Positions 28,960 to 37,521 of a stretch of DNA of 64,000 nucleotides are shown here, in pieces. Below the pieces are notes generated by a model. It was given only the letters and a program-made list of their open reading frames with translations. It made no database searches and was not told where the DNA came from. The position numbers were made by a program, and so were the translations under genes. Position 1 is the first letter of the stretch. Each line of letters begins with the position of its first letter. The DNA comes from Streptomyces sp. HPF1205 (GTDB lineage: Bacteria > Actinomycetota > Actinomycetes > Streptomycetales > Streptomycetaceae), in NCBI RefSeq assembly GCF_020400825.1, contig NZ_JAINVH010000004.1:292168-356167 (forward strand). The letters run 5' to 3'.

Positions 28960-30045
28960 CTACTTCCGCAGCGCCCAGCCCCGCTCGCGCAGGGCCGCGG
29001 CCAGGGTCGGGGCCGAGCGCGGCTCGACCATCAGCTGGACCAGGCCGGCCTGCTGGCCCGTGGAGTGCTCGATGCGGACGTCCTCGATGTTGACGCCCGC
29101 GGCGCCGGCGTCGGCGAAGACGCGGGCCAGCTCGCCGGGCTGGTCGCCGATGAGGACGGCGACGATCTCGTACGGCTTGGGAGCGGCGCCGTGCTTGCCG
29201 GGCACCTTGGCGCGGCCGGTGTTGCCCCGGCGCAGGATGTCCTCGATGCCGGCCGCACCGCCGCGCCGCTTGTCCTCGTCTCCGCTCTCCAGGGCGCGCA
29301 GGGCGGCGACGGCGCCTGCGAGGTCCGCGGCGATGTCGGTGAGGACGTCGGCGACCGGGCCGGGGTTGGCGGCCAGGATGTCCATCCACATGGCGGGGCC
29401 GGAGCCCGCGATCCGTGTGACGTCGAGGATGCCCTGCCCGCACAGGCGCACCGCGCTGTCGTCGGCGTGCTCCAGGCGGGCCGCGACCATGCTGGAGACC
29501 AGCTGCGGGGTGTGCGAGACGAGGGCGACCGCGCGGTCGTGCGCGTCGGCGTCCATGACGACCGGCACCGCCCGGCACAGGGCCACCAGTTCCAGGGCGA
29601 GGTTGAGCACCTCGGTGTCGGTGTCGGGGGTGGGGGTCAGCACCCAGGGGCGGCCCTCGAAGAGGTCGGCTGTGGCGGCCAGCGGGCCGGAGCGCTCCCG
29701 GCCGGCCATCGGGTGGGTGCCGATGTACGCGGACAGGTCGCAGCCCAGCGCCTCCAGGTCGCGGCGCGGGCCGCCCTTGACGCTGGCCACGTCCAGGTAC
29801 GCGCGGCCCAGGCGCTGGGCGAGGGCGTCGGCCAGCGCGGGCGCGACATGGGCCGGCGGTACGGCGACGATCACCAGGTCGACCGGCGCCTGCGGCACCC
29901 CGGCGGTCCCGGCGCCGAGCGCGGCCGCGGTGCGTACGGCCGAGTCGTCGTGGTCGGTGAGGTGGACGTCGACACCGCGGGCGCTGAGCGCGAGGGCGGC
30001 GGACGTGCCCACCAGGCCGGTACCGATGACGAGGGCGGTCCTCAC
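28960..30045 (-). CDS. tyrA: Prephenate dehydrogenase with C-terminal ACT-like domain
   Basis: 361 residues from a GTG with GAGGAAG. The N-terminal NAD(P) site reads ALVIGTGLVGTSAALAL; DVASVKGGPRRDLEAL and YIGTHPMAGRERSGP are typical prephenate dehydrogenase motifs (catalytic His in THPMAGRE). HTPQLVSSMVAARL belongs to the helical domain. A C-terminal ACT-like domain (about 285-361) probably gives tyrosine feedback inhibition. It oxidatively decarboxylates prephenate to 4-hydroxyphenylpyruvate. Confidence 0.93.
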   Translation of the reverse strand: MRTALVIGTGLVGTSAALALSARGVDVHLTDHDDSAVRTAAALGAGTAGVPQAPVDLVIVAVPPAHVAPALADALAQRLGRAYLDVASVKGGPRRDLEALGCDLSAYIGTHPMAGRERSGPLAATADLFEGRPWVLTPTPDTDTEVLNLALELVALCRAVPVVMDADAHDRAVALVSHTPQLVSSMVAARLEHADDSAVRLCGQGILDVTRIAGSGPAMWMDILAANPGPVADVLTDIAADLAGAVAALRALESGDEDKRRGGAAGIEDILRRGNTGRAKVPGKHGAAPKPYEIVAVLIGDQPGELARVFADAGAAGVNIEDVRIEHSTGQQAGLVQLMVEPRSAPTLAAALRERGWALRK

Positions 30046-30235
30046 GGGGGCTTCCTCACTGGCTGGTCGGGGATCGCGCGCCGGGGTTCCGCCGGCGCCG
30101 TTCGCGAACCAGGGTAGTGAAGCGGACGGGCGCGGCGGGCGGCCGACCGCGGGGCGAGACGCGCGGGGCGAGATTCGCGGGCGGGGGGGTGCGGTGGCCC
30201 GCGGCGAGCGGGGCGGGGGGCGTGCGGCGCGCAGG

Positions 30236-30310
30236 GCGGGAGCGCGCGATGGCGTGCGAGGCGGGAGCGTGCGGTGGTGTGCGGGGCGGGAGCGTGCGGT
30301 GGTGTGCGGG
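30236..30310. repeat. 25-bp tandem repeat, three units (two identical)
   Basis: Units at 30261-30285 and 30286-30310 are identical; the unit at 30236-30260 differs at a few positions. They lie in the 30046-30427 intergenic region between divergent tyrA and the nucleotidyltransferase gene, which otherwise holds only high-G+C sequence without a gene. Confidence 0.93.
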
Positions 30311-30427
30311 GCGCGCGCCGGCCCCGCCTTTCCCCGTGTCCCCCGGGGCCCCGCTGATCCCGCTGATCCCCTTGTGCTCCTGGTCACCGTTCGAAGCAGC
30401 GGAAACCCCGGCGCCTGCTCGGGCTTC

Positions 30428-31240
30428 ATGACGATAATCGCCCTCATGCGCGATCCTCTGGGGCACGACCTCGTCCGGGAGCACACGGTTTATGCCTGCG
30501 TCATGGGCTCGCGCGCGTTCGGTCTGGCCACGCGGGACAGCGACACGGACCGGCGCGGGGTGTTCGTGGCGCCGACGCCGCTGTTCTGGGGGTTCGAGAA
30601 GCCGCCGACGCACGTGACGGGCCCGCGGGAGGAGGAGTTCTCCTGGGAGCTGGAGCGCTTCTGCCTGCTCGCGCTGCGGTCCAGCCCCGGTGTCCTGGAG
30701 GTCCTGCACTCGCCGATCGTGGAGCGGGTGGACGCCACCGGCGAGGAGCTGCTCGGCCTGCGCGACGCCTTCCTGTCCCGGCGTCTGGACGCGTCCTTCC
30801 GCGGGCACGCCGCCCAGCAGCTCGCCCGCATCGAGGCCGACATCCGCACCCGCGGCGAGCCGCGCTGGAAGCACGCCATGCACCTGATCCGGCTGCTGAT
30901 CAGCTTGCGTGACGTGCTGCGCACGGGCCGGCTGACCGTGGACGCGAGCGAGCACCGCGACCGTCTCCTGGCGGTCAAACGCGGTGAGCGCACCTGGCCG
31001 GAGGTGCGGTCCTGGATGCGCGCGCTCATGGACGAGGCCGACGCGGCCGCCGCCCGTACGCCACTGCCCGCCGACCCGGACCGCCCCCGCGTGGAGGACT
31101 TCCTGATCCGGGTCCGCCGCGCCTCCGCTGCAGAGGCTCGCGCCCGGCCCGCTCCCCCGGCCGCACCCTCAGCCGCGTTCCCTCCTCCCGCCGCCCTGCC
31201 CGCCCTGCCCCTCGTCCCACTCCCGTCCCAGCGCCCGTAG
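30428..31240 (+). CDS. Pol-beta-type nucleotidyltransferase (YcgL/RlaP-like)
   Basis: 270 residues; ATG at 30428, or 30446 six codons on. The active site is GSRAFGLATRDSDTDRRG (about 27-44), the GS-x-D/E-x-D metal site of the pol-beta superfamily as found in the COG3541 YcgL group, which is linked to RNA repair in some bacteria. FSWELERFCLLALRSSPGVL and KHAMHLIRLLISLRDVL are further family segments. The last ~40 residues are Ala/Pro-rich and read over the end of the convergent ADP-ribosylglycohydrolase gene (72 bp overlap). The RNA substrate is inferred from family literature. Confidence 0.85.
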   Translation: MTIIALMRDPLGHDLVREHTVYACVMGSRAFGLATRDSDTDRRGVFVAPTPLFWGFEKPPTHVTGPREEEFSWELERFCLLALRSSPGVLEVLHSPIVERVDATGEELLGLRDAFLSRRLDASFRGHAAQQLARIEADIRTRGEPRWKHAMHLIRLLISLRDVLRTGRLTVDASEHRDRLLAVKRGERTWPEVRSWMRALMDEADAAAARTPLPADPDRPRVEDFLIRVRRASAAEARARPAPPAAPSAAFPPPAALPALPLVPLPSQRP

Positions 31241-32230
31241 CTCCTCCCCGTACTCGATCCGGCCGGCCCACGCCTCGGGCCAGGCCGCGGCGCCCAGGTG
31301 AGCACCGGCGAAGGCGCCGGTCAGGCAGGCGATCGAGTCGGAGTCCCCCGAGGTGCACGCGGCCCGCCGCAGCGCGGTGACCGGCTCCTCGGGGAAGAGC
31401 AGGAAGCACAGCAGTCCGGTGGCGAACGCCTCCTCGGCGACCCATCCGGCCCCGGTGGCCAGGCACGGATCCGCCTCCCGGTCCGCGTCGCGCAGCGCGG
31501 CGTCGAGCCGGTCGAGCACCCGCGTGCACTCGTCCCAGCCGCGCTCGATGAAGTGGGCCGGCGAGGGGTCCTGCGCGTACGCCCACAGGTCGCCGAGCCA
31601 GTACTCGTGGTAGTACGAGCGGTTGGCCGCCACGTACTGCCGCAGCAGGCCGGGCAGTTCACCGGGCCGGGCGCCCTCGGCGAGCAGCCGCACGGTGTAC
31701 GCGGTCAGGTCCGAGGCGGCCAGGCCGGTGGGGTGGCCGTGGGTGAGGGCGGCCTGCAACTGGGCGACACCTGCCCGGGCCCGCTCCCCCAGCCCCGGCA
31801 GGAGCGCGGCGGGCGCGACCCGCATGTTGGCCCCGCATCCCTTGGAGCCCGTCTGGCTCGCCTCCTGCCAGCGCCTCCCGGGCCGGGCGAGGAGGTCGCA
31901 GGCGGTCATGCAGGTACGCCCCGGCGCCCGGTTGTTGTCCGGCGAGCGCGACCACGCGACGAACTCCTCGCGCACGGGTCCGGCCAGCCGCGCCGGCGTG
32001 ACCGGACCCGCCGCCGCCGTCTTCCGCAGCGCGCGGGCGAAGGCGAGCGTCATCTGGGTGTCGTCGGAGACGAACGCGGGCTGGGCCAGGTCCATCTCGC
32101 GCCACGGCCCGAACTTCGCCTCGATCATGGCGACGGTGTTGAACTCGGTCGGGAAGCCGAGGGCGTCGCCCAGAGCCAGACCTGTCAGGGTGCCGGTGGC
32201 CGCGCGCTTGTGCGGGGGAACGGTCGTCAT
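31169..32230 (-). CDS. ADP-ribosylglycohydrolase family protein
   Basis: 353 residues; ATG 32230 (MTTVPPHK) with GATGG upstream, chosen over an ATG four codons earlier. DraG/ARH signatures: GLALGDALGFPTEF, FVSDDTQMTLAFARAL (metal-binding SDDT) and TSGDSDSIACLTGAFAGAHLG (GDSDS near the C-terminus). Such enzymes remove ADP-ribose from proteins or nucleic acids. The Gly/Arg-rich C-terminal ~20 residues overlap the nucleotidyltransferase reading frame on the other strand. It is 108 bp downstream of rluB and may be co-transcribed. Confidence 0.9.
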   Translation of the reverse strand: MTTVPPHKRAATGTLTGLALGDALGFPTEFNTVAMIEAKFGPWREMDLAQPAFVSDDTQMTLAFARALRKTAAAGPVTPARLAGPVREEFVAWSRSPDNNRAPGRTCMTACDLLARPGRRWQEASQTGSKGCGANMRVAPAALLPGLGERARAGVAQLQAALTHGHPTGLAASDLTAYTVRLLAEGARPGELPGLLRQYVAANRSYYHEYWLGDLWAYAQDPSPAHFIERGWDECTRVLDRLDAALRDADREADPCLATGAGWVAEEAFATGLLCFLLFPEEPVTALRRAACTSGDSDSIACLTGAFAGAHLGAAAWPEAWAGRIEYGEELRALGREWDEGQGGQGGGRRERG

Positions 32231-32338
32231 CGGGCCATCCAACCGCGTCGCGCGCCCGCCTCGCGGCGGTTTCGGCGGCCGCGGTGGCCCGGCCGCCCCC
32301 GTACCGGTCCCGGTCCCGGCGCCCCGGCGGCGCCACGG

Positions 32339-33481
32339 CTACAGGTCGACCTCGCGCATCAGCATGCCGACCTCGGTGTTGGTCAGGCGGCGCAGCCATC
32401 CGGACTTCTGGTCGCCGAGCGCGATGGGTCCGAAGTTGGTGCGGACCAGTTTGTCGACGGGGAAGCCGGCCTCGGCGAGCATGCGGCGGACGATGTGCTT
32501 GCGGCCCTCGTGGAGGGTGACCTCGACCAGGTAGTTCTTGCCGGTGTTCTGGACGATCCTGAAGTGGTCGGCGCGGGCCCAGCCGTCCTCCAGCTGGATG
32601 CCGTTCTTCAGCTGCTTGCCCAGGTCGCGCGGCAGCGGGCCCTGGATGGCGGCGAGGTAGGTCTTCTTCACTCCGTACCGGGGGTGGGTGAGCCGGTGGG
32701 CCAGCTCGCCGTGGTTGGTGAGCAGGATGATGCCCTCGGTCTCGGTGTCCAGCCGGCCGACGTGGAACAGCCGCGTCTCGCGGTTGGTGACGTAGTCGCC
32801 CAGGCACTGCCGCCCGTCCGGGTCCTCCATGGTGGACACGACACCGGCCGGCTTGTTGAGCGCGAAGAACAGGTACGACTGGGTGGCCACGGTCAGGCCG
32901 TCGACCTTCACCTCGTCGCGCTCGGGGTCCACGCGCATGCCCTGCTCGGTGACGACCTCGCCGTTGACCTCGACCCGCCGCTGCTCGATCAGCTCCTCGC
33001 AGGCCCGCCGCGAGCCCATGCCGGCCCTGGCCAGCACCTTCTGCAGCCGCTCGCCCTCCTGCTCGGCGCCGGGGAAGGTCTTGGGCAGGTTCGGCCGGGG
33101 CTTGTCGTGCCGGTTCCGGTTGCGCTCCTCGATCTGGGCGTCCAGCTCGCGCGGCCGGGCCGGCACGGTCCCCCGTCCCCGGTTGCCGGTCGCCTTGGGG
33201 GTCGTGCCCTTGGTGCGGGGCATGCCGCCGGGCTTGTTCGCGCCGGACTGCCCGGTGTCGCCCACGTCGTAGCGGCGCTCCTCGGGGCGCGGCTTCCTGG
33301 GGCGCTGCGGGGCGCCGTCGCGCCGGTCCTGGGCGCCGCCCGGGGAGCGCCGGTCCTGGGCGCCGCCCGGGGAGCGCCGGTCGCGTGCGCCCGCGCCGCG
33401 GCGGTCGGGGCCGCCCCCGCGCCGGTCGCCGCCACCGCGGCCGTTGCGGTCGCCGCCGCTGTTCCTGTCACTGCTTCGCAT
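32339..33481 (-). CDS. rluB: 23S rRNA pseudouridine synthase RluB-type
   Basis: 380 residues. A ~140-residue basic Arg/Gly/Pro-rich extension (with repeated DRRSPGGAQ) precedes an S4 RNA-binding domain (RLQKVLARAGMGSRRACEEL) and the catalytic domain with FHVGRLDTETEGIILLTN (Asp nucleophile in GRLDTETEG) and KNYLVEVTLHEGRKHIVRRM. Start ATG overlaps the scpB stop (TGATG). Terminal gene of the parA-RHH-scpA-scpB-rluB operon. scpA-scpB-rluB is a widely conserved trio. Confidence 0.93.
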   Translation of the reverse strand: MRSSDRNSGGDRNGRGGGDRRGGGPDRRGAGARDRRSPGGAQDRRSPGGAQDRRDGAPQRPRKPRPEERRYDVGDTGQSGANKPGGMPRTKGTTPKATGNRGRGTVPARPRELDAQIEERNRNRHDKPRPNLPKTFPGAEQEGERLQKVLARAGMGSRRACEELIEQRRVEVNGEVVTEQGMRVDPERDEVKVDGLTVATQSYLFFALNKPAGVVSTMEDPDGRQCLGDYVTNRETRLFHVGRLDTETEGIILLTNHGELAHRLTHPRYGVKKTYLAAIQGPLPRDLGKQLKNGIQLEDGWARADHFRIVQNTGKNYLVEVTLHEGRKHIVRRMLAEAGFPVDKLVRTNFGPIALGDQKSGWLRRLTNTEVGMLMREVDL

Positions 33482-34155
33482 CAAATGTCCGTTGTCGAGG
33501 TGTCGTCCGGTGCGTCCGGGTCGAACGACGGCACCCCCTCCTGGGACTCCGCCTCGACCGCGTCCGCCTCCGGCAGGAACGGGGCGAGCTCGGGCAGCTC
33601 GTCGAGGCTGCGCAGGCCCATGCGTTCCAGGAAGTAGTTCGTCGTCCCGTACAGGATCGCACCTGTCTCGGGTTCCGTCCCAACCTCCTCGATCAGCCCG
33701 CGCTGGAGCAGGGTCCGCATCACGCCGTCGCAGTTGACGCCACGCACCGCGGAGACCCGGGAACGGCTGACCGGCTGCCGGTAGGCGACCACGGCGAGCG
33801 TCTCCAGCGCGGCCTGGGTGAGCCGGGCCTGCTGGCCGTCCAGCACGAACTTCTCGACGGCGGGCGCGTACGCGGGCCTGGTGTAGAACCGCCAGCCGCC
33901 GGCCACCAGCCGCAGGTCGAAGCCGCGGCCCTCACGGGTGTAGTCCTCGGACAGGTCGCGCAGCGCCTTGGCCACCGCGCGGCGCGGCCGTTCCAGCACC
34001 TTGGCGAGATGCTCCTCGGTGGCGGGCTCGTCGACGACCATCAGGACCGCCTCCAGGGCGGGCTTGAGGTCCAGCTCCGCGGTCGGCGAAGAGGAGGGGG
34101 GCTGGGCGGACCGGTCGGCCGCGGTGACGGCCGCCGGCTGGGCGAGGTCGGTCAT
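33481..34155 (-). CDS. scpB: Segregation and condensation protein B
   Basis: 224 residues. Two winged-helix domains: LKPALEAVLMVVDEPATEEHLA, then RLTQAALETLAVVAYRQPVSRSRV and GVMRTLLQRGLIEEVG, ending in TTNYFLERMGLRSLDELP, all typical ScpB motifs. ScpB dimers bind ScpA and regulate the SMC condensin. ATG overlaps the scpA stop (ATGA) and its own stop overlaps rluB. Confidence 0.95.
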   Translation of the reverse strand: MTDLAQPAAVTAADRSAQPPSSSPTAELDLKPALEAVLMVVDEPATEEHLAKVLERPRRAVAKALRDLSEDYTREGRGFDLRLVAGGWRFYTRPAYAPAVEKFVLDGQQARLTQAALETLAVVAYRQPVSRSRVSAVRGVNCDGVMRTLLQRGLIEEVGTEPETGAILYGTTNYFLERMGLRSLDELPELAPFLPEADAVEAESQEGVPSFDPDAPDDTSTTDI

Positions 34156-35471
34156 TCCTGCTCTCCGTTCGTACCCGGGGTGCGGGCGGCGCCCCGGGTG
34201 TCCTTGGCGTCCTGCGCGTCCTCGGCGCCGGTGTCCCTCGCGTCATGGGCGCCGGCCTTCCCCGCGTCCTTGCCGTCGGCGTCCCTCGCGTCCTTGGGTG
34301 CGGCCTCCTGGTCGAACTCGTCGGTCACCAGGGGTACGCCGGTGTCCTCGGCGGCGCCGGTCCAGCGGATCTGCAGCGCTCCCAGTGCCTCCGCCTGGTC
34401 GAGGGCCACCGCCTTCTCCCGGTACAGCTCCAGCAGGGCGAGGAAGCGGGCGACGACGGTCAAGGTGTCGGCCGCGTCCTCGGTGATCTCCTGGAAGCTG
34501 GCCGAGCCCCTCGCCCGCAGCAGTGCGATCACGTGCTCGGCCTGCTCACGGACGCTGACCAGGGGGGCGTGGATGTGGTCGACGTACACCTGCGGCTTCG
34601 GCTTGGGCTGCATCGCCTTGACCGCGAGCCGGGCGAACCGCTGCGGGCCGACGCTGAGCACCACCTCGGGCAGCAGTTCGGCGTGCTGCGGCTCCAGGCC
34701 GACGGTACGCGGGGAGCGCAGCGCCTCGTTCTCCAGCCGCTCGGCGAAGATCGCGGCGATCCGCTTGAACGCCCGGTACTGCAGCAGCCGCGCGAACAGC
34801 AGGTCCCTGGCCTCCAGCAGCGCCAGGTCGGCCTCGTCCTCCACCTCTGCGGAGGGCAGCAGCCGGGCCGCCTTGAGATCCAGCAGCGTGGCGGCCACCA
34901 CGAGGAACTCCGTGGTCTGGTCGAGGTCCCAGTCCGGGCCCATGGCGTGGATGTAGGCCATGAACTCGTTGGTCACCTTCGAGAGCGCGACCTCGGTGAC
35001 GTCGAGCTTGTGCTTCGAGATGAGCTGGAGCAGCAGGTCGAAGGGTCCCTCGAAGTTCGCCAGCCGCACGGTGAACCGCGCCCCGCCGCCCTCCCGGGCC
35101 TCCTCGGGCTCCCCGGCTGCGTCCCCCTCGGGCCCCGCGCCCGACTCGGGCCCCGGCTCCGGCACCTGTCCGGGCGCGGGTTCCGGCGCGTCGGACCCGG
35201 CGGGCTCACCGGACACGCCGGACACGCCGGATGGGTCGGATGGGTCGAACGCGTCGGCTGAGTCGGATGAGTCGGATGAGTCGGATGAGGTGAACGAGTC
35301 GGGTACGTGTGCCGCGCCGGGTACTTGGGCGGCGTCCGTCACGTCCGCGGTGTCCGGCTCCGCACCTTCCGGTTCGGCGAGCGCCGGCTCGGCCGCCGGC
35401 TCCGCCGGTGCCGCGCCGCCGCGGCCGAGGCGGCGGCGGGGGGTGGCGGGCTCGTCGGGTGTGGTCGGCAT
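34152..35471 (-). CDS. scpA: Segregation and condensation protein A (kleisin)
   Basis: 439 residues, much longer than the ~260 usual. The kleisin core is at about 125-380: FTVRLANFEGPFDLLLQLIS, KLDVTEVALSKVTNEF, LVVAATLLDLKAARLLPS and SFQEITEDAADTLTVVARFLALLELYREK. A 120-residue low-complexity N-terminus (Ser/Asp runs) and a ~60-residue Asp/Ala/Lys tail flank the core. ScpA bridges SMC heads. It lies 70 bp after the RHH-like gene. The initiation site is uncertain because no strong ribosome site precedes the ATG. Confidence 0.92.
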   Translation of the reverse strand: MPTTPDEPATPRRRLGRGGAAPAEPAAEPALAEPEGAEPDTADVTDAAQVPGAAHVPDSFTSSDSSDSSDSADAFDPSDPSGVSGVSGEPAGSDAPEPAPGQVPEPGPESGAGPEGDAAGEPEEAREGGGARFTVRLANFEGPFDLLLQLISKHKLDVTEVALSKVTNEFMAYIHAMGPDWDLDQTTEFLVVAATLLDLKAARLLPSAEVEDEADLALLEARDLLFARLLQYRAFKRIAAIFAERLENEALRSPRTVGLEPQHAELLPEVVLSVGPQRFARLAVKAMQPKPKPQVYVDHIHAPLVSVREQAEHVIALLRARGSASFQEITEDAADTLTVVARFLALLELYREKAVALDQAEALGALQIRWTGAAEDTGVPLVTDEFDQEAAPKDARDADGKDAGKAGAHDARDTGAEDAQDAKDTRGAARTPGTNGEQE

Positions 35472-35541
35472 GGTGGTCCAGGGTGCGGGGGTCGGACCCG
35501 CAGGCTATCGCGCCCTCGGGTGCTCCGGGCGGACCGCGTCC

Positions 35542-36213
35542 TCAGCGGCCGCGCAACCGCCGGACCAGGATGCTGGCGTCGCCACGCGACTCCAGGTCCG
35601 CGAGGACGACGGCGACCGCCTCACGGACGATGCGGCCGCGGTCGATGGCCAGCCCGTGCTCGCCGCGCAGCACGAGGCGGGCGTGTTCGAGGTCCATCAG
35701 CTCCTCGGCGGAGACGTAGACGGTGATCTTCTCGTCGTGCCGCTCGCGCCCGCTGGGCCGGCGGTTCTGGCGCGGGGCCTTGCGCCGCGGGGCGGCCTGG
35801 GGCTGCGGGGTGGCGGTGACCGGCGGCGGCACGGGCCGTTCCCGGTCCGCGGCGGACGGGCCGGTGGAGCCGACCGGCGGGACCTGCGGGGTGACGGTGG
35901 CCGTCACGGTCGGCGGCGCGGCGGCGGCCGAGGGCACGCCGGAGCGCTCCCCGGTGAGCTGCCTGCGGGCGGACACGGCGTCGCGGCCGGCGTGCTCACC
36001 GCCGTCGCCCCGCTGGGCCGCGCCGGGCCGGGATTCGGCCGCGCCGTCCCTGCCCTCCTCCTCGTCCGGGACCGGCCGCAACCGCGTGTCGCCCTGCGCC
36101 GCCGCCTTGTCCTCGCCACCGGCGTGCTGCCGCGGGGTGGGTGCCTGGAGCGCGGCTCCGCCGGTGGTCCGGAACAGTTCGTCGGCGCCGGGCAGACTCA
36201 CTCGGCGTGGCAC
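35542..36213 (-). CDS. ParA-associated protein with ribbon-helix-helix-like C-terminus
   Basis: 223 residues from a GTG inside the end of parA (16-bp overlap). Residues 1-155 are disordered (Pro, Ala, Thr, Gln). Residues 158-223 (KITVYVSAEELMDLEHARLV, then RGRIVREAVAVVLADLE) have the beta strand followed by two helices expected of a ribbon-helix-helix DNA-binding fold. ParA-type ATPases are often paired with such small site-binding partners in place of ParB. This partner role is inference; no ParB is present. Confidence 0.7.
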   Translation of the reverse strand: MPRRVSLPGADELFRTTGGAALQAPTPRQHAGGEDKAAAQGDTRLRPVPDEEEGRDGAAESRPGAAQRGDGGEHAGRDAVSARRQLTGERSGVPSAAAAPPTVTATVTPQVPPVGSTGPSAADRERPVPPPVTATPQPQAAPRRKAPRQNRRPSGRERHDEKITVYVSAEELMDLEHARLVLRGEHGLAIDRGRIVREAVAVVLADLESRGDASILVRRLRGR

Positions 36214-37286
36214 CGGGCGAGCACCTCCCTGGCGAGCTGGCGGTAGGCGGCGGCACCGACGGAGTTGGACGCGTACGTGGTGATCGGCTCACCGGCGACG
36301 GTGGTCTCGGGGAACCGTACGGTCCGGCCGATGACCGTGTGGAAGACGTGGTCGTCGAACGCCTCGACGACCCGGGCGAGCACCTCGCGGCTGTGCACGG
36401 TCCTGGAGTCGTACATCGTGGCGAGGATGCCGTCGAGTTCGAGCTCCGGGTTGAGCCGCTCGCGGACCTTCTCGATGGTCTCGGTGAGCAGGGCGACGCC
36501 GCGCAGCGCGAAGAACTCGCACTCCAGCGGCACGATCACCGAGTGCGCGGCGGTCAGCGCGTTCACGGTGAGCAGGCCGAGGGAGGGCTGGCAGTCGATG
36601 ACGATGTAGTCGTAGTCGGACATCAGCGGCTTCAGGGCGCGCTGCAGCGCCGACTCGCGGGCCACCTCGCTGACGAGCTGGACCTCGGCGGCCGACAGGT
36701 CGATGTTGCTGGGCAGCAGGTCCATGCCGGGCACCGCGGTCTTCAGCAGCACCTCGTCGGCCGCCAGCCCGCGCTCCATCAGCAGGTTGTAGACCGTGAT
36801 GTCGAGTTCCATCGGGTTGACGCCGAGGCCGACCGACAGCGCGCCCTGGGGGTCGAAGTCGACCAGCAGCACCCGGCGGCCGTACTCGGCCAGGGCCGCG
36901 CCCAGGTTGATGGTGGAGGTGGTCTTGCCGACCCCGCCCTTCTGGTTGCACATCGCGACGATCTTCGCGGGACCGTGGTCGGTGAGCGGGTTGGGGATCG
37001 GGAAGTACGGAAGGGGGCGGCCGGTGGGGCCGACGCGCTCCCGGCGCTGGCGGGCGGCGTCCGGGGCCAGGGTGGCGGCGTACTCCGGATCGGGCTCGTA
37101 CTCGGCGTCGGGGTCGTAGAACTGACCGTCCTGCAGGTCGTCGTTGTCGTCGTAGTGCGTCATGGCGTAAGCAGGTTGCGTCCCGGTGGTCGTATCGGGT
37201 CGGCGGGACTCGAAGGTACGGACCGCGACGGAACCGACGGTCGTTCCTGGTTGACCACCCCCGGGAGCAAATGTCGACTCATTCAC
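36198..37286 (-). CDS. ParA/Soj-family ATPase
   Basis: 362 residues from the GTG preceded by AAGGAGGT (10-bp spacing). The deviant Walker A KGGVGKTT is at 116-123, VLLVDFDPQGALSVGLG follows, and IVIDCQPSLGLLTVNAL is the Walker B-like segment. The ~100-residue N-terminal extension is acidic and Tyr/Pro-rich. Chromosomal ParA-like ATPases form DNA-bound gradients that move partner complexes. This one is an orphan (no parB, no parS visible) at the head of the scpAB operon, so it may act with condensin. From memory it matches S. coelicolor SCO1772, distinct from the ori-linked parA. Confidence 0.9.
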   Translation of the reverse strand: MNESTFAPGGGQPGTTVGSVAVRTFESRRPDTTTGTQPAYAMTHYDDNDDLQDGQFYDPDAEYEPDPEYAATLAPDAARQRRERVGPTGRPLPYFPIPNPLTDHGPAKIVAMCNQKGGVGKTTSTINLGAALAEYGRRVLLVDFDPQGALSVGLGVNPMELDITVYNLLMERGLAADEVLLKTAVPGMDLLPSNIDLSAAEVQLVSEVARESALQRALKPLMSDYDYIVIDCQPSLGLLTVNALTAAHSVIVPLECEFFALRGVALLTETIEKVRERLNPELELDGILATMYDSRTVHSREVLARVVEAFDDHVFHTVIGRTVRFPETTVAGEPITTYASNSVGAAAYRQLAREVLARCHAE

Positions 37287-37296
37287 AAGTCGTCTT

Positions 37297-37304
37297 ACCT
37301 CCTT
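37297..37304 (-). promoter_or_regulatory. Strong ribosome binding site of the parA-like gene
   Basis: AAGGAGGT on the minus strand, 10 bases before GTG 37286. It selects this start over longer frames and over an internal ATG 40 codons downstream. Confidence 0.8.
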
Positions 37305-37360
37305 GGTGACCAGGAAACTTCTAGACAGGTCAGCGTGGTGACTACAGCCGACGTTTCGCG

Positions 37361-37390
37361 ACTCTATGGCGTGTCGGTGGTTCGCAGCAA
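37361..37390 (-). promoter_or_regulatory. Possible promoter of the parA-scpAB operon
   Basis: On the minus strand TTGCTG and TAGAGT are separated by 18 bp, 75-104 bp upstream of the GTG. A better -35 (TTGACA at 37439-37444) lacks a good -10. The intergenic region is notably A+T-richer than the window average. Confidence 0.35.
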
Positions 37391-37453
37391 CACAATCCGC
37401 CGGACACGGCACGATGTGTCGGTAACCGAACACCCGCCTGTCAAGGGCGTAAG

Positions 37454-37500
37454 CGCGTGAACGGCCGGGCTTTGTCCCTCAAGCCCCGGCCGTTCACGCG
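37454..37500. terminator. Intrinsic terminator of ald
   Basis: A perfect 16-bp stem (CGCGTGAACGGCCGGG with its complement) around a 15-base region that can add three more pairs (CTT/AAG). It lies 22 bp after the ald stop codon and also insulates parA's upstream region. Confidence 0.85.
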
Positions 37501-37521
37501 GAGTTGACCCCAGGCGCGAGG

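Noticed and set aside
28730..31240. 836-residue plus-strand reading frame across tyrA and cmk
   Set aside because: It is the antisense of two well-recognised genes; only its last 271 codons (30428-31240) show a real family.
37287..37454. parS site near the ParA-like gene
   Set aside because: No match to the TGTTTCACGTGAAACA consensus.
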